Assembly (NCBI GenBank): GCA_946413525.1
Contig: CAMKKZ010000014.1
Span: 18,162-82,161, forward strand
Direction of reading: 5' to 3'
DNA length: 64,000 nt
Source: an uncultured Oribacterium sp.
Lineage (GTDB): Bacteria; Bacillota; Clostridia; Lachnospirales; Lachnospiraceae
In this document: positions 7,633 to 16,098 of the stretch, one piece after another
Position numbering within the stretch: position 1 is the stretch's first letter
Layout of the letters: each line of letters starts with the position of its first letter
Notes under the pieces: generated by a model
What the model saw: only the letters and a program-made list of their open reading frames with translations
What the model was told of the DNA's origin: nothing
Database searches by the model: none
Program-made: the position numbers and the translations under genes

Positions 7633-9094
7633 TAAATCGAATAAAACCTCACATATCATGAACCTTCTGACAAACGGTACGAATGACATGGAGGTGGGAG
7701 AAGGAGCTTCGGAGGATTCCGGGCAGGGAGAGGGCGGTGCCGGCAGCTCGGGTGGTGAACCCGGGAGTGGCCGGGGACGAGGAGCCAGCTCGGGACAGCC
7801 GGGAGTCATGGATCCGGTATCCGCTGCCGCGTTTCGCGAGGCAGCCGAGGCGACTAAGGAGGCGGCCGCAAATTTCAGCGGTGCCGTCAGCAGCTTTCGC
7901 GGCGCGATCAGCGACCTGGGCTCGGTAGGCGAGCTGGACAGCCAGAACCACGAAAAGGCCAGGGAGCGTGCTGTGGCTGAAAAGGCCAGGGCTGAGGCGG
8001 AAACGGAAAAGGCCAGGGCCGAGCTGGAAGCGGAAAGAGCCAGGACAGAGGCGGAGAAAGCCCGCGTGGAGGCGGAAGAGGCCAGGGCCAGAGCTGAACA
8101 GGAGGCCAGGCAGAAGGCAGAGGAGGAGGCCAGGCGCAGGGCTGAGGAAGAAATAAGGGCGAGGGAAGAAGCCCGGCAAAAAGCTCAGGAGGAAGCCCGA
8201 CGGAAGGCTGAGGAAGAAGCCAGGATCAAGGCGGAAACGGAGCTTCGTATTCGCGCAGAGGCGGAAGCTAAGGTAAAGGCCGAGCAGGAAGCAAGACGAA
8301 AGGCGGAGGAAGAGGCCAGGCAGAGAGCCGAGGAAGCAGCGAGGATTCAGGCGGAGAGGGAAGCCGCAATCAAGGCGGAAGCCGAGGCGAAGGTACGGGC
8401 CGAGGTGGAGGCAAGGAAAAAAGCGGAGGAAGAGGCAAGGATCCGAGCGGAGGCAGAGGCCAAGGTACGGGTGGAGGCGGAAAGGCGAGCCCAGGAAGAA
8501 CACCTGAAAAGGATTCAGGAAGAGGCTCTTCAAAGGGAAGAGGAGGATCGGAAAAAGCGTGAGGAAAGCCTGAGACAGCCTGAAACGGGAATCGTTCAGA
8601 GCCTGACGCCGGAACAGGAGGAGGCGGTCATCGCATCCCTTGAGCGCGATAATGCCGCCCGGGAAAACCGTCTGGCCGCTAACGCGGATCCATCCAGGCT
8701 TGCCGCTTTCGAACCCGGGGGCAAGGTCATCGTCGTGAACGAGACTTCTGAAAACGACATGATCTCCAACGAAATATTAAAGAACCTGGAGATGGACTAT
8801 TTGGAGGAGACCAGGGAAGCCGAGCCGCCGTTCAAGACCATCAACGTCATGGAGGAGCTGCTTTCGGAAATGGATATTCCAGCCTATATTGAGGGCGATG
8901 GAGGCTGCAGTTGCAAAAGATGCGTTGCGGATGTACGCGCCCTGGCACTTACCAGGCTCCCTTCAAAAACCGTAGTGCTGGACAGGGAACAGGCCCCTCC
9001 CATGATGGGCTTTTACCGCAGCAAGTTTCATACCCGGATCTTCACGGAAATCGTTCAGGCCGCCATGCAGGTGAAGGCTTCGCCCAGGCATTAA
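7610..9094 (+). CDS. Long coiled-coil protein with C-terminal ComFB-like domain
   Basis: This 494-residue protein has three parts. Residues 1-30 ([20 protein letters not shown]) are basic and could contact ParA, DNA or membrane. About 110-320 is an uninterrupted charged helix of Ala/Glu/Lys/Arg heptads ([14 protein letters not shown]), a coiled coil. Residues 408-494 look like the ComFB family: [11 protein letters not shown], then C433, C435 and C438 in [17 protein letters not shown], then [10 protein letters not shown]. ComFB proteins have been reported as cyclic dinucleotide receptors. The ATG follows GGAGGTGATG and overlaps parA, so the two are translationally coupled. A Gly/Ser-rich segment (about 30-75) links the first and second parts. 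The ComFB call rests on motif recognition only. Confidence 0.72.
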   Translation: MARKSVINKSNKTSHIMNLLTNGTNDMEVGEGASEDSGQGEGGAGSSGGEPGSGRGRGASSGQPGVMDPVSAAAFREAAEATKEAAANFSGAVSSFRGAISDLGSVGELDSQNHEKARERAVAEKARAEAETEKARAELEAERARTEAEKARVEAEEARARAEQEARQKAEEEARRRAEEEIRAREEARQKAQEEARRKAEEEARIKAETELRIRAEAEAKVKAEQEARRKAEEEARQRAEEAARIQAEREAAIKAEAEAKVRAEVEARKKAEEEARIRAEAEAKVRVEAERRAQEEHLKRIQEEALQREEEDRKKREESLRQPETGIVQSLTPEQEEAVIASLERDNAARENRLAANADPSRLAAFEPGGKVIVVNETSENDMISNEILKNLEMDYLEETREAEPPFKTINVMEELLSEMDIPAYIEGDGGCSCKRCVADVRALALTRLPSKTVVLDREQAPPMMGFYRSKFHTRIFTEIVQAAMQVKASPRH

Positions 9095-9465
9095 GGCTTG
9101 CGGGATTCATTGCGTATGCGTGAGCCTTATGATTCATCGTGCTTAGATAGTTATATCCCGTTATTTCGCGAAAGACTCTGGCGTGGTCAAAAAATACTTC
9201 TTTGTTACAAACTTAGGTATCTGAGAATTAGTCACAAACGGCCTGAAATTAGCAGAAAAGGTTATTTTTGAAGCTGTTTCAGCCGATATTATTAAAGATA
9301 GATGGTATCATTGTTATTTCAAAGTATGGCATGTTTCGCATGCTTTCTTACTTACTTTGAATCCTTTTATAGCTGCGCCAGGAGTGGCGAGGGAGAGCGT
9401 ATGTTCTGGCATATCTGGCAGCTTTTTAGTATGTTGAACTCTGTATAGGAAAAGGAGTGAAGACT
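9095..9465. other. Non-coding leader region upstream of fliD
   Basis: No protein-like frame occupies these 370 bp on either strand. A sigma-28-like promoter is proposed at 9262-9289, leaving an untranslated leader of about 165 bases. A good ribosome binding site, AAAGGAG, lies at 9451-9457. Nothing else was recognised. Confidence 0.5.
9262..9289 (+). promoter_or_regulatory. Candidate sigma-28 promoter for fliD
   Basis: The -10 element GCCGATAT (9282-9289) differs from the sigma-28 consensus GCCGATAA at one base. A TTAT/TATT lies 15-16 bases upstream where TAAA is expected. The flagellin gene has the same GCCGATAT with a similar upstream element, and both genes belong to the class that FliA transcribes. 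Confidence 0.6.
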
Positions 9466-12081
9466 ATGGCAAGTATATCCTCAACAAATGGCACATCCTC
9501 AAGTTCCAGCCTTGGCAATACATCTCTCAGGGGCTTCGGGGGAATGGTTTCCGGTCTTGACCGGGATGGCTTGATCGAGGCCATGACGACTGGCACGCAG
9601 ACAAAGATTACGAAGGCGCAGCAAACAACGACCAAGCTGGAATGGAAGCAGGAAGCATATCAGGAGATTACGGACAAGGTGCTGGATCTGGAAGATACGT
9701 TTTTCTCCATGACCAGCGGCAAAAGTATCAAAAACGCAGATATCTTTTCGTCCAATGTGGTAACGACCCATGGAGCGGAAGATTCCACGAAATATGTTAC
9801 GGTATCCGGCAGCTCCGACATGACTTCCTTTATCAAGCTTAAGGGCGTTTCCAGTTTGGCTACATCGGCCGCGGTACTGTCCTCCGCAAAAGGAGACGGA
9901 ACCTCAGCAATTACTACGAATCTCAGTATTGAGAATCCGGCGCATGTGAACAAGTTTAAGGGAATTTCGCTAGAATTTTCAACGAAAAACGCTGATGGAT
10001 CTTATTCTGATAAAATCACCGTTGGCTTGCCTGAGAAATATAAAAACGCACAGGGCGAAACGGTAGAGATCAACTACGACGCAAAGACTCCGGAGGATAT
10101 TCAGAAGCTGGTGGATGATCTGAACGGGGCGAAGCTGAAGGCAGGCGAAAACCAGGTGACGTTTTCTTATGAGAATGAGAAGCTTTCCATCCATATGGAG
10201 AATAACGCGGATGAGGACATTTATCTTTCCATTTCCGGCAGCTCTGAGAAGCTTAGTGCCTGGTTTGGGGATGGACAAGGACTTGATACTTACCGGGCAA
10301 GTCTGGCTGATGTAAATAATAATCAGGAGACAGGCGCATTCAAAAACAGCCTTCAGGCTCCGATCAATACCTTCGACTATCTTGCGGATAACCAGCTCAG
10401 CATTACCTTCGGTGGCAGCAGCAAGACAATGGCGCTTCTCACAAATGAGCAGGCCGCTGCCGTTTCTCAGATTTATGGCGATGGGCAGGATCCCGACAAA
10501 AATGTGCAAGCCCAGCAGGCCATGGTGGATTATATTCAGACGAATCTTGACAAGCAGTTCGGGAAGGGCAAGATTGATGTCAGCGGTTTTTCAAAGGATC
10601 CGCTTGGGAACGATACCACGAATATCACGGGTATTACTTTAAGCGTCAATCAAAGCCAGATTGAAGACGGAAATGCCCCTGTGCTCTCGATTAATTCCGG
10701 CAATGAGAGCGTACGGGAGAATTTGGGAATCGTTGAAAATCAGTCCAGCAGGATCAGCGTGTCCAGCAAGCTGAAGGATGTCTGGGAGAAGCTTACGGGC
10801 GAAGCCTATGATGAAGACAGCGCAAACAGCCAGCTTGCGAATTTCAAGATTAATGGGGAGACGATTGAAAAGTCAGCGGGCAAGCCTCTGACGGCAGATA
10901 TGACGGTATCTGAGTTGCTTTCCGCTATTAACAATTCCTCGGCCGGCGTCAGGGCCAGCTACATGAGCAGTACCGGTCAGTTTTCATTGGTGGCAGCAAA
11001 TACCGGAACCGGAAGGATGATTGACCTGGGAGCAGACGGTGCGGGCAGCGATATGGCAGGCGGGGCGAATGTCAACCTTTCCATGAAGATTTTTGGTTTC
11101 GATTCCTCCAAGGGTGATGACGCGTCAGTACATGCCATGGATGGAAAGGACGCAGTCCTGTATTATGACAATGGGAGCGGCGTGGCCCAGAAGCTTACGA
11201 GCAGCAGCAACAGTTTTGAGCTGGAAGGGCTGACGATTAATGTCAGCGGCACCTTCGGCATCAAAGATGTGGACGATCTTGGCAATCCTGTGACTTATGG
11301 CACGACAGGTCAATATCGTTTTGATACATCCAAGTCCGTGAGCCTGACTTCCGCGGCAAACGTGGATAAAGCTACAGAAAATGTCAAAGCCTTTGTGGAG
11401 GCGTTTAATGATATTGTAAAGCTCGTCAACACGCAGAATACAACTCGTCCGAATAGCTCTTACAAGCCGTTGACAGACGCCCAGAAGGATGAGATGTCGG
11501 AAAAATCCATTGAAAACTGGGAGAAGAAGGCGAAGGAAGGCATATTATATGGCGACAGCGCGGTCACAAGTTTCGCGGACACTCTTCGGAACGTGATGAG
11601 CAACATTATGGCGGATGTTCGAAAGGCCGGTTATAATTACGAGGATTTGAAATCAATCGGCATCAGCATGTCTGATGACATTTATGACGGCGGCACTATT
11701 GCTTTTGATGAGGATACCTTTAAAAAGGCAATGGAAACAAATCCGGACAAGGTCGGCAAGATTTTTAACGGCACGGGAGACAGTTCGGGCCTTGCGCAGG
11801 TAGTGGAGGATTCCCTCACGCCTTATGCCACAAGATACAGCTACAAAAATGGCGGTTCCTATGGAAGGCTGGTGAAGGAAGCGGGTTCCAGCAAGCTTGT
11901 TCTGTCAAAAACGGATAACTACATTTACAAGATGCTGCAGCAAAACCAGACCGAGATTACAAAACTGAGAACTCTTTTAAAGAAGCAGCAGGATCGGGCA
12001 ATATCTCAGTTCAGCAGCATTGAGAAGTTGATCAATAATATGAATGCCCAGTCTTCTTATATTACGTCCATGCAGGGATAA
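9466..12081 (+). CDS. fliD: FliD, flagellar filament cap protein
   Basis: This 871-residue protein is the filament cap (HAP2) that folds exported flagellin at the filament tip. The N-terminal block has GMVSGLDRDGLIEAMT followed by a coiled coil (QTTTKLEWKQEAYQEI), the FliD N-domain pattern. The C-terminal ~150 residues include FKKAMETNPDKVGKIFNGTGD and end IEKLINNMNAQSSYITSMQG, the conserved C-domain. The variable middle (about 130-600) is larger than in model organisms, where FliD is near 500 residues. The ATG at 9466 is chosen because it follows AAAGGAG by 8 bases; a GTG at 9457 overlaps that site. fliS and a FliT-like gene follow, as usual. Confidence 0.95.
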   Translation: MASISSTNGTSSSSSLGNTSLRGFGGMVSGLDRDGLIEAMTTGTQTKITKAQQTTTKLEWKQEAYQEITDKVLDLEDTFFSMTSGKSIKNADIFSSNVVTTHGAEDSTKYVTVSGSSDMTSFIKLKGVSSLATSAAVLSSAKGDGTSAITTNLSIENPAHVNKFKGISLEFSTKNADGSYSDKITVGLPEKYKNAQGETVEINYDAKTPEDIQKLVDDLNGAKLKAGENQVTFSYENEKLSIHMENNADEDIYLSISGSSEKLSAWFGDGQGLDTYRASLADVNNNQETGAFKNSLQAPINTFDYLADNQLSITFGGSSKTMALLTNEQAAAVSQIYGDGQDPDKNVQAQQAMVDYIQTNLDKQFGKGKIDVSGFSKDPLGNDTTNITGITLSVNQSQIEDGNAPVLSINSGNESVRENLGIVENQSSRISVSSKLKDVWEKLTGEAYDEDSANSQLANFKINGETIEKSAGKPLTADMTVSELLSAINNSSAGVRASYMSSTGQFSLVAANTGTGRMIDLGADGAGSDMAGGANVNLSMKIFGFDSSKGDDASVHAMDGKDAVLYYDNGSGVAQKLTSSSNSFELEGLTINVSGTFGIKDVDDLGNPVTYGTTGQYRFDTSKSVSLTSAANVDKATENVKAFVEAFNDIVKLVNTQNTTRPNSSYKPLTDAQKDEMSEKSIENWEKKAKEGILYGDSAVTSFADTLRNVMSNIMADVRKAGYNYEDLKSIGISMSDDIYDGGTIAFDEDTFKKAMETNPDKVGKIFNGTGDSSGLAQVVEDSLTPYATRYSYKNGGSYGRLVKEAGSSKLVLSKTDNYIYKMLQQNQTEITKLRTLLKKQQDRAISQFSSIEKLINNMNAQSSYITSMQG

Positions 12082-12097
12082 GTTTCCTGTTTTCGCA

Positions 12098-12297
12098 TAC
12101 TTTAACTTGATGCCGGAGGCATTGAGTCCAGTTTGTGGCGTGCCGGCGGCACAAATGAAGTATGAAGGGATCTTTCATGATTTTTGTGGGGCGTGGTGCC
12201 ATGACCACAAGTAAGAAAGGCAAGCCTTTCATAATCCATATGTGCCGCTGTTGTCTCATGTATGGGGCAGCGATGCTTGTGGCATTAAGTCATAGCA
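12098..12297. repeat. R2 composite repeat in inverted double form
   Basis: This ~200 bp element fills most of the fliD-fliS gap. It starts with modules C and B in reverse (AACTTGATGCCGGAGGCATT, then GTTTGTGGCGTG...CACAAA), passes a GTATGAA module and a TTTCATGATTTTTGTGGGG arm, which pairs with CCATGACCACAAGTA, and ends with modules A, B and C in forward order. It is the largest R2 arrangement in the window. The other part of the 12082-12370 spacer contains nothing else recognisable. Confidence 0.75.
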
Positions 12298-12370
12298 TGA
12301 ACGGGGTAAGAAGACGGGATTTATTGGTTTCGTCACAAAGAAATTTAGCCAGGATATAAGGGAGTTTCTT

Positions 12371-12781
12371 ATGAACCCATATCAAAACAAGAAAAAGTAC
12401 AGGGAGCAGGCTATTATGCAAATGAATTCAGCTGAGTTGCTGTTGACATTATATGACGAGATTCTCAGTCGTTTAAAAAAGGCTGAACTTGCTCTGGAAG
12501 ACAGAAATTATGAGATTTTCGATGATTCTCTTAACCGAGTTGTCCGCATTATTCGTTATCTCAATCAGATTCTGGATTCTCAACAGGAAATCAGTATGGA
12601 TTTAAGGAGATTGTATGAATTTGCCATTTATGACATTAACCTCCTGAAGGCAGGACGTCATAGGAGGAAGGCTGAAATCCCGGCACTGATAGAAATATTC
12701 CAGAATTTAAGGGATGGTTTTGCGGAGGCCGGTAAGAAATTCCCAAATGCCAGGCCACAGGAATCACGGTTTTTGGTTTGA
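12371..12781 (+). CDS. fliS: FliS, flagellin export chaperone
   Basis: This 136-residue helical protein matches FliS, which binds the C-terminus of flagellin in the cytoplasm and prevents premature polymerisation. The start MNPYQNKKKYREQAIMQMNSAELLLTLYD carries the family's NPY/Y motif and the 'LLLxLYDxIL' helix. The helix LNQILDSQQEISMDLRRLYEF is the standard 'LrxSLDxexgGelaxnLxxLYeyi' block. It has normal length and sits directly after fliD. In Firmicutes FliW, here at 16099-16545, also binds flagellin and competes with CsrA. Start ATG follows GGGAG. Confidence 0.93.
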   Translation: MNPYQNKKKYREQAIMQMNSAELLLTLYDEILSRLKKAELALEDRNYEIFDDSLNRVVRIIRYLNQILDSQQEISMDLRRLYEFAIYDINLLKAGRHRRKAEIPALIEIFQNLRDGFAEAGKKFPNARPQESRFLV

Positions 12782-12810
12782 CAAGTTGAATATAATTGAT
12801 GAGGTGAGAC

Positions 12811-13248
12811 ATGATGGAAGGCAGCTCGTCCGTGGATTTCAACTATTCTGAAAAAATGGAAGCTTTGGAAGAGGTGCTGATTCTTTTGCAAAGACGTTAT
12901 AATATTTTGCGCGATGTCAAACAGTCTACGGATGAGTTAGGGGATGCTCTGTCCAGGAAGGATGATGTTTCTGCCGAATTAATTATGGATATGCGTCAGG
13001 ACTTGCTTGGAAAATGCGATCTTTCCTGGCAGGAGATATATCTGCTTCAGGAGAAGGGTACCATATATAAAGAGATTTTAAAAAGACTTGTGTTTTCGGA
13101 TCTTTCTTCCATTCATCCAAAAGACAGGATGGAGAGGAAGCTTCTCGAGATACGACAGCACAACCAGAAGTTGATTAAGGATATTCAGGAGAAGGACAAG
13201 GCAATCAGTATGCATATTGCGAAGAGCCAGTCTTTTTACAGTTCTTGA
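12811..13248 (+). CDS. Small helical protein, FliT-like position
   Basis: This 145-residue charged, all-helical protein follows fliS by 29 bp, the position where FliT, the FliD chaperone, is usual. Sequence similarity to FliT is not obvious. Visible features are helical segments rich in Leu/Lys/Glu (EALEEVLILLQRRYNIL; ERKLLEIRQHNQKLIKDIQ) and no signal peptide or membrane segment. The start ATG ATG follows GAGGTGAG; either methionine is possible. A role as export chaperone for FliD is inferred from context and shape only. Confidence 0.55.
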   Translation: MMEGSSSVDFNYSEKMEALEEVLILLQRRYNILRDVKQSTDELGDALSRKDDVSAELIMDMRQDLLGKCDLSWQEIYLLQEKGTIYKEILKRLVFSDLSSIHPKDRMERKLLEIRQHNQKLIKDIQEKDKAISMHIAKSQSFYSS

Positions 13249-13270
13249 GAATTCAATCAGAAAGTGGTAT

Positions 13271-13338
13271 TGCGTAGCTTATGATATCGCCGCTGTTTGT
13301 CAGGAATTAAAGCGGCCAAAAACCACTTTAATAGACGA
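13271..13338 (+). repeat. R1 palindromic repeat, single copy
   Basis: A single unit with GATATCGCCGCTGTTTGTC, GGAATTAAAGCGGCC, an AAAAA loop and CCACTTTAATAGACGAG. The TTAAAGCGG and CCACTTTAA arms pair. It lies in the 153-bp gap after the FliT-like gene, directly before the 29-bp palindrome at 13354. Confidence 0.8.
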
Positions 13339-13353
13339 GATATATTTAATTCC

Positions 13354-13382
13354 GTAACTGTTCAGTCCTGCTGAACAGTTAC
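13354..13382. repeat. 29-bp perfect palindrome, second copy
   Basis: Arms GTAACTGTTCAG and CTGAACAGTTAC are identical to those at 5658-5686, with loop TCCTG. It ends 19 bp before the start codon at 13402, so in RNA it would fold next to the initiation site. No Shine-Dalgarno is visible for that gene. Confidence 0.75.
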
Positions 13383-13401
13383 CATTTTTTATGGTATTAT
13401 C

Positions 13402-15420
13402 ATGAGTAAAATTGTTTTTGAAGCAAAGTATCTGCTTAGTTTGCTCGGGGTTATTTTTCGTCAGGATTATTCATATCCATTACAGAAAAAACCGGATTGG
13501 GAGAAGCTTTACCGCCTTGCGGATTATCATGATACTTCAAGTGCCGTGCATCTGGCCATGATGGGGAATGTTCAGGGGATTCCGGAAAAATGGAGAGAAC
13601 GTTTTCATACACGGTATCAGGAATCTCTCGAGTATACCAGGATATTTGAAGGAGCCGAGACGGAAGTTCTGTCATCCTTGAACGAGCAGAAGCTTTCCGC
13701 TGTGATCTTGTCCTCTTCCGCAATTCGAAAGCTCTACCCTATTCCCGAGACGGCGGCCAATAGCCCACTGGTCTTATATTTTGGAGAATCCTCATACAGT
13801 ATAGGAAGAGGGTATTTGATCGATCTTGGATATGAAACCAATGTTTTTTATGAGGGTTTTGGGGAGCATATGCGGAGAGCTGATGGTTTGGAGATAGATA
13901 TTTATCATACTCTTCCATATCTTGCAAAAACGTACAAAAAAAATATTCTTTCTTTTTTGGAAAGCAGCCATTCTGACGAGAGATATCCTAATTTGAGAAG
14001 CTTTTCTCCGGAAGGATTCTTTCTTTACCGTATGTTGGATTCCTGCTATCATTATTGTACTGATTCTTTGAAAATAAGGGAGCTTTTGGATCTTTATTTC
14101 TTTTACGTTCATTATCATGAGCAGATGGATCTTGAATATGTTTCGTCCAAATGTGAGGATTTTTCCATCTCCGAATTGTCGGAAAACCTGATGCACATTG
14201 CCGAGATGTGGGTCGGGAAAAAGGGATCGAATCTATTTTCTGAAAACAGGAATGATGTCAGCATATACGATGCTTTGGAAAACAGGATTCTTACAAATGG
14301 AAAATCCGAACTGGATACTCTTCCTGACGCATCGCTCATACGCAAGGAAATTCAAGTAGAGCTAAATAAATTAGACAAGGAGGAGCAGAAAAAGCTTCGC
14401 AAAGAAAAGATCAGGAATTTCTTCATTAATATTAAAAAGACAATTCGATGGATTTTTCCGGATTATAAATATATGGCATCCCTTCATCCGTTCCTGGAAA
14501 AGCTGCCGATTCTTCTGCCAATTTTCTGGATTTTCAGAGGGCTCAATATGCTGAAAATAGAAATAAAGCTTTTTTTCAGCAATATGGGAAAGAAAAAGGA
14601 GCAGCCTGAGGATGATGTGATATTGGATGACAGCCTTTCCGCGGAAAGATCCTATCGTACGTCATCAGGGGGCAGGAGAGAGAGAAAGAAGACAGCCTGG
14701 AAGCCCAAACAGGTTGATGGAAAACCGGTTGCCTCTTATGAATTTGTCGGACAGAAGGGGAAAAGTGTTATTATTTCCGGAGCGAATATGCCCGTTGCCA
14801 ATCAGGAAACAGCGGGTGGGGATTTGAACGCGAATGCGGCCTTTCTTTCAGGTAATGCGGCAAATCCCAGCGGAGACGCCTCTATGCCCTCATCCTTCTC
14901 TTCAGAAGGTCCTTCCTCGGCCACGCCTGCTTCTGCTTTTGGTACTGCATCTATGCCATCCTCTATAGGGGTACAAGGTATAAATAGAGCGAACAGGCCA
15001 GAGGAAAATAGGAATAATGTAAATGGCGCAGGTGGATTAAATAATAGCCCGATCAGGCCTTCCGCTGCAAATGATTCGGAAAGGAGGCTGTCAGGAGGGG
15101 AGGCGACTATATGGGAATTTCCAAGAGTCAGTCTATCCGGGTCGGATTTCACAAACCGTGCTACCACAAATCAGCCGCTCTCTCAAAGCAGACCGCAAAA
15201 TCACCAGTTCGGCAAAAGAAACCTGATTGTTCCGGATTCCTCCTTCTCAGACAAGGACAATCTTTTCCAGGATAGCTTTACAATTTCCCATGGCGCTTCT
15301 TCCGATGAAAGCCATAATTTGGAAGATACTACGACCACTATAGATGGGAGAGAAGTGAACGTAAGCAAATGGACTTTTCCATCCATAGAGGATCTCGAGG
15401 ATGAGGGGGATGGACAATAG
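13402..15420 (+). CDS. Nucleotidyltransferase-fold family protein (PF14907-like), degenerate, with low-complexity tail
   Basis: The first ~330 residues resemble the uncharacterised nucleotidyltransferase family PF14907: QKLSAVILSSSAIRKLYPIP at the 'KG...LYP.p' position, GRGYLIDLGYETNVFY, and DGLEIDIYHTL matching the 'eieiHw.l' strand. The metal-binding Asp pair normally found between these (DIDLLV-like) is not seen; the site reads PLVLYFGES, so catalysis is doubtful. Residues ~330-400 are strongly basic with an amphipathic or membrane-associated stretch (LPILLPIFWIFRGL). Residues ~400-672 are Ser/Asn/Ala-rich low complexity. The start ATG lacks a ribosome binding site and lies just after a palindrome. 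The gene is the last plus-strand gene before the csrA operon. Function unknown. Confidence 0.65.
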   Translation: MSKIVFEAKYLLSLLGVIFRQDYSYPLQKKPDWEKLYRLADYHDTSSAVHLAMMGNVQGIPEKWRERFHTRYQESLEYTRIFEGAETEVLSSLNEQKLSAVILSSSAIRKLYPIPETAANSPLVLYFGESSYSIGRGYLIDLGYETNVFYEGFGEHMRRADGLEIDIYHTLPYLAKTYKKNILSFLESSHSDERYPNLRSFSPEGFFLYRMLDSCYHYCTDSLKIRELLDLYFFYVHYHEQMDLEYVSSKCEDFSISELSENLMHIAEMWVGKKGSNLFSENRNDVSIYDALENRILTNGKSELDTLPDASLIRKEIQVELNKLDKEEQKKLRKEKIRNFFINIKKTIRWIFPDYKYMASLHPFLEKLPILLPIFWIFRGLNMLKIEIKLFFSNMGKKKEQPEDDVILDDSLSAERSYRTSSGGRRERKKTAWKPKQVDGKPVASYEFVGQKGKSVIISGANMPVANQETAGGDLNANAAFLSGNAANPSGDASMPSSFSSEGPSSATPASAFGTASMPSSIGVQGINRANRPEENRNNVNGAGGLNNSPIRPSAANDSERRLSGGEATIWEFPRVSLSGSDFTNRATTNQPLSQSRPQNHQFGKRNLIVPDSSFSDKDNLFQDSFTISHGASSDESHNLEDTTTTIDGREVNVSKWTFPSIEDLEDEGDGQ

Positions 15421-15714
15421 TTTAACGGCCACACAAGGAATGCTGCATTTAAATCCTGAAACAACATGCCTGAACGCCCACATGAGCAGTCGCCCAGGCT
15501 ACTGCGAATAGGCTGCTGAATAGTTACCATATTTCTCAGAAAGCGTTCCTGTGGTAAAATAGGTTTTGACGCGCGTCAAGGAGATGGGAGTCAAAATCCT
15601 CCCTTTGGTCGGACAAACCCCTGCGGGGTTCGCTAAATACGGACATGAATGTTCCTGAAGGAACATTCATGTCCTACGCATATTGCATGTGTTTTATTCA
15701 TGCGGATTTGCAAA
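15421..15714. other. Non-coding convergent spacer with palindromes
   Basis: No gene is recognised. The segment contains a CCCCTGCGGGG hairpin (about 15618-15628) and a perfect 15-bp-arm palindrome at 15641-15674, plus a fragment like the R3 end (GCTGAATAGTTAC at about 15518-15530). These lie between the convergent genes at 13402-15420 and csrA. Confidence 0.5.
15641..15674. repeat. Perfect palindrome, 15-bp arms
   Basis: Arms GGACATGAATGTTCC and GGAACATTCATGTCC flank a TGAA tetraloop. A partial copy of one arm (GGACATGAATGTC) occurs at about 51659. No T tract follows, so it is recorded as a repeat and not as a terminator. Confidence 0.7.
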
Positions 15715-15766
15715 ATAAAAAAAGACTGTAAATGGAGCTTGAGACCTCTGTTTACAGTCTTTTTGT
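15715..15766. terminator. Bidirectional intrinsic terminator downstream of csrA
   Basis: The stem GACTGTAAA (15724-15732) pairs with TTTACAGTC (15751-15759). It is preceded by an A run and followed by TTTTT on the plus strand, giving a T tract in both directions. It should end the csrA transcript and the convergent transcript from 13402. Confidence 0.85.
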
Positions 15767-15816
15767 GTGGATTAAACAATTTGCCTGAATAGCTGGTTTG
15801 TCAGAAAGTGAAAAAC

Positions 15817-16083
15817 CTAGTCCTTATTTGATGAATTATCATTTGCCTGAATATGCGCGACTTTCAGTAGTTTGTTTTGCAAAGAGAGGACAGCGTCCGT
15901 TCCAGGGGCAATGGCCTTTCTGTTTTCCTCCTCAGCGTGTGAGAGCTCCTCGCGGAGGATGGAAATCTGTTTCGGCGCATCTATAGCTAAACGGACACCA
16001 TCGGAAGCTGTCTCTATCACTGTTATCCTGATATTCTCACCTATCAGAATGCTCTCATTCTTTTTACGTCTTAATATCAGCAT
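15817..16083 (-). CDS. csrA: CsrA, carbon storage / flagellin translation regulator
   Basis: This 88-residue protein is CsrA. It starts MLILRRKKNESILIGENI with the conserved 'R-K-x-ESI-IG' strand, continues RITVIETASDGVRLAIDAPK, and has the family segment ISILREEL. CsrA dimers bind GGA motifs in mRNA leaders; in Firmicutes the main target is flagellin mRNA, and FliW antagonises it. The C-terminus (about 60-88) is longer than the usual ~60-75 residues of CsrA. It begins 15 bp after the end of fliW, so they form one operon. Candidate binding motifs lie in the flagellin leader (34254-34303). Confidence 0.96.
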   Translation of the reverse strand: MLILRRKKNESILIGENIRITVIETASDGVRLAIDAPKQISILREELSHAEEENRKAIAPGTDAVLSLQNKLLKVAHIQANDNSSNKD

Positions 16084-16098
16084 AGAAATATTCCTTAT

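Noticed and set aside
7649..8533. A 294-codon minus-strand frame rich in Leu/Phe/Gly
   Set aside because: It is the complement of the Ala/Glu/Lys coiled-coil repeats and has no start signal.
12162..12359. Short frames through the R2 element between fliD and fliS
   Set aside because: They are read through palindromic repeat sequence, have no ribosome binding site and give no protein-like product.
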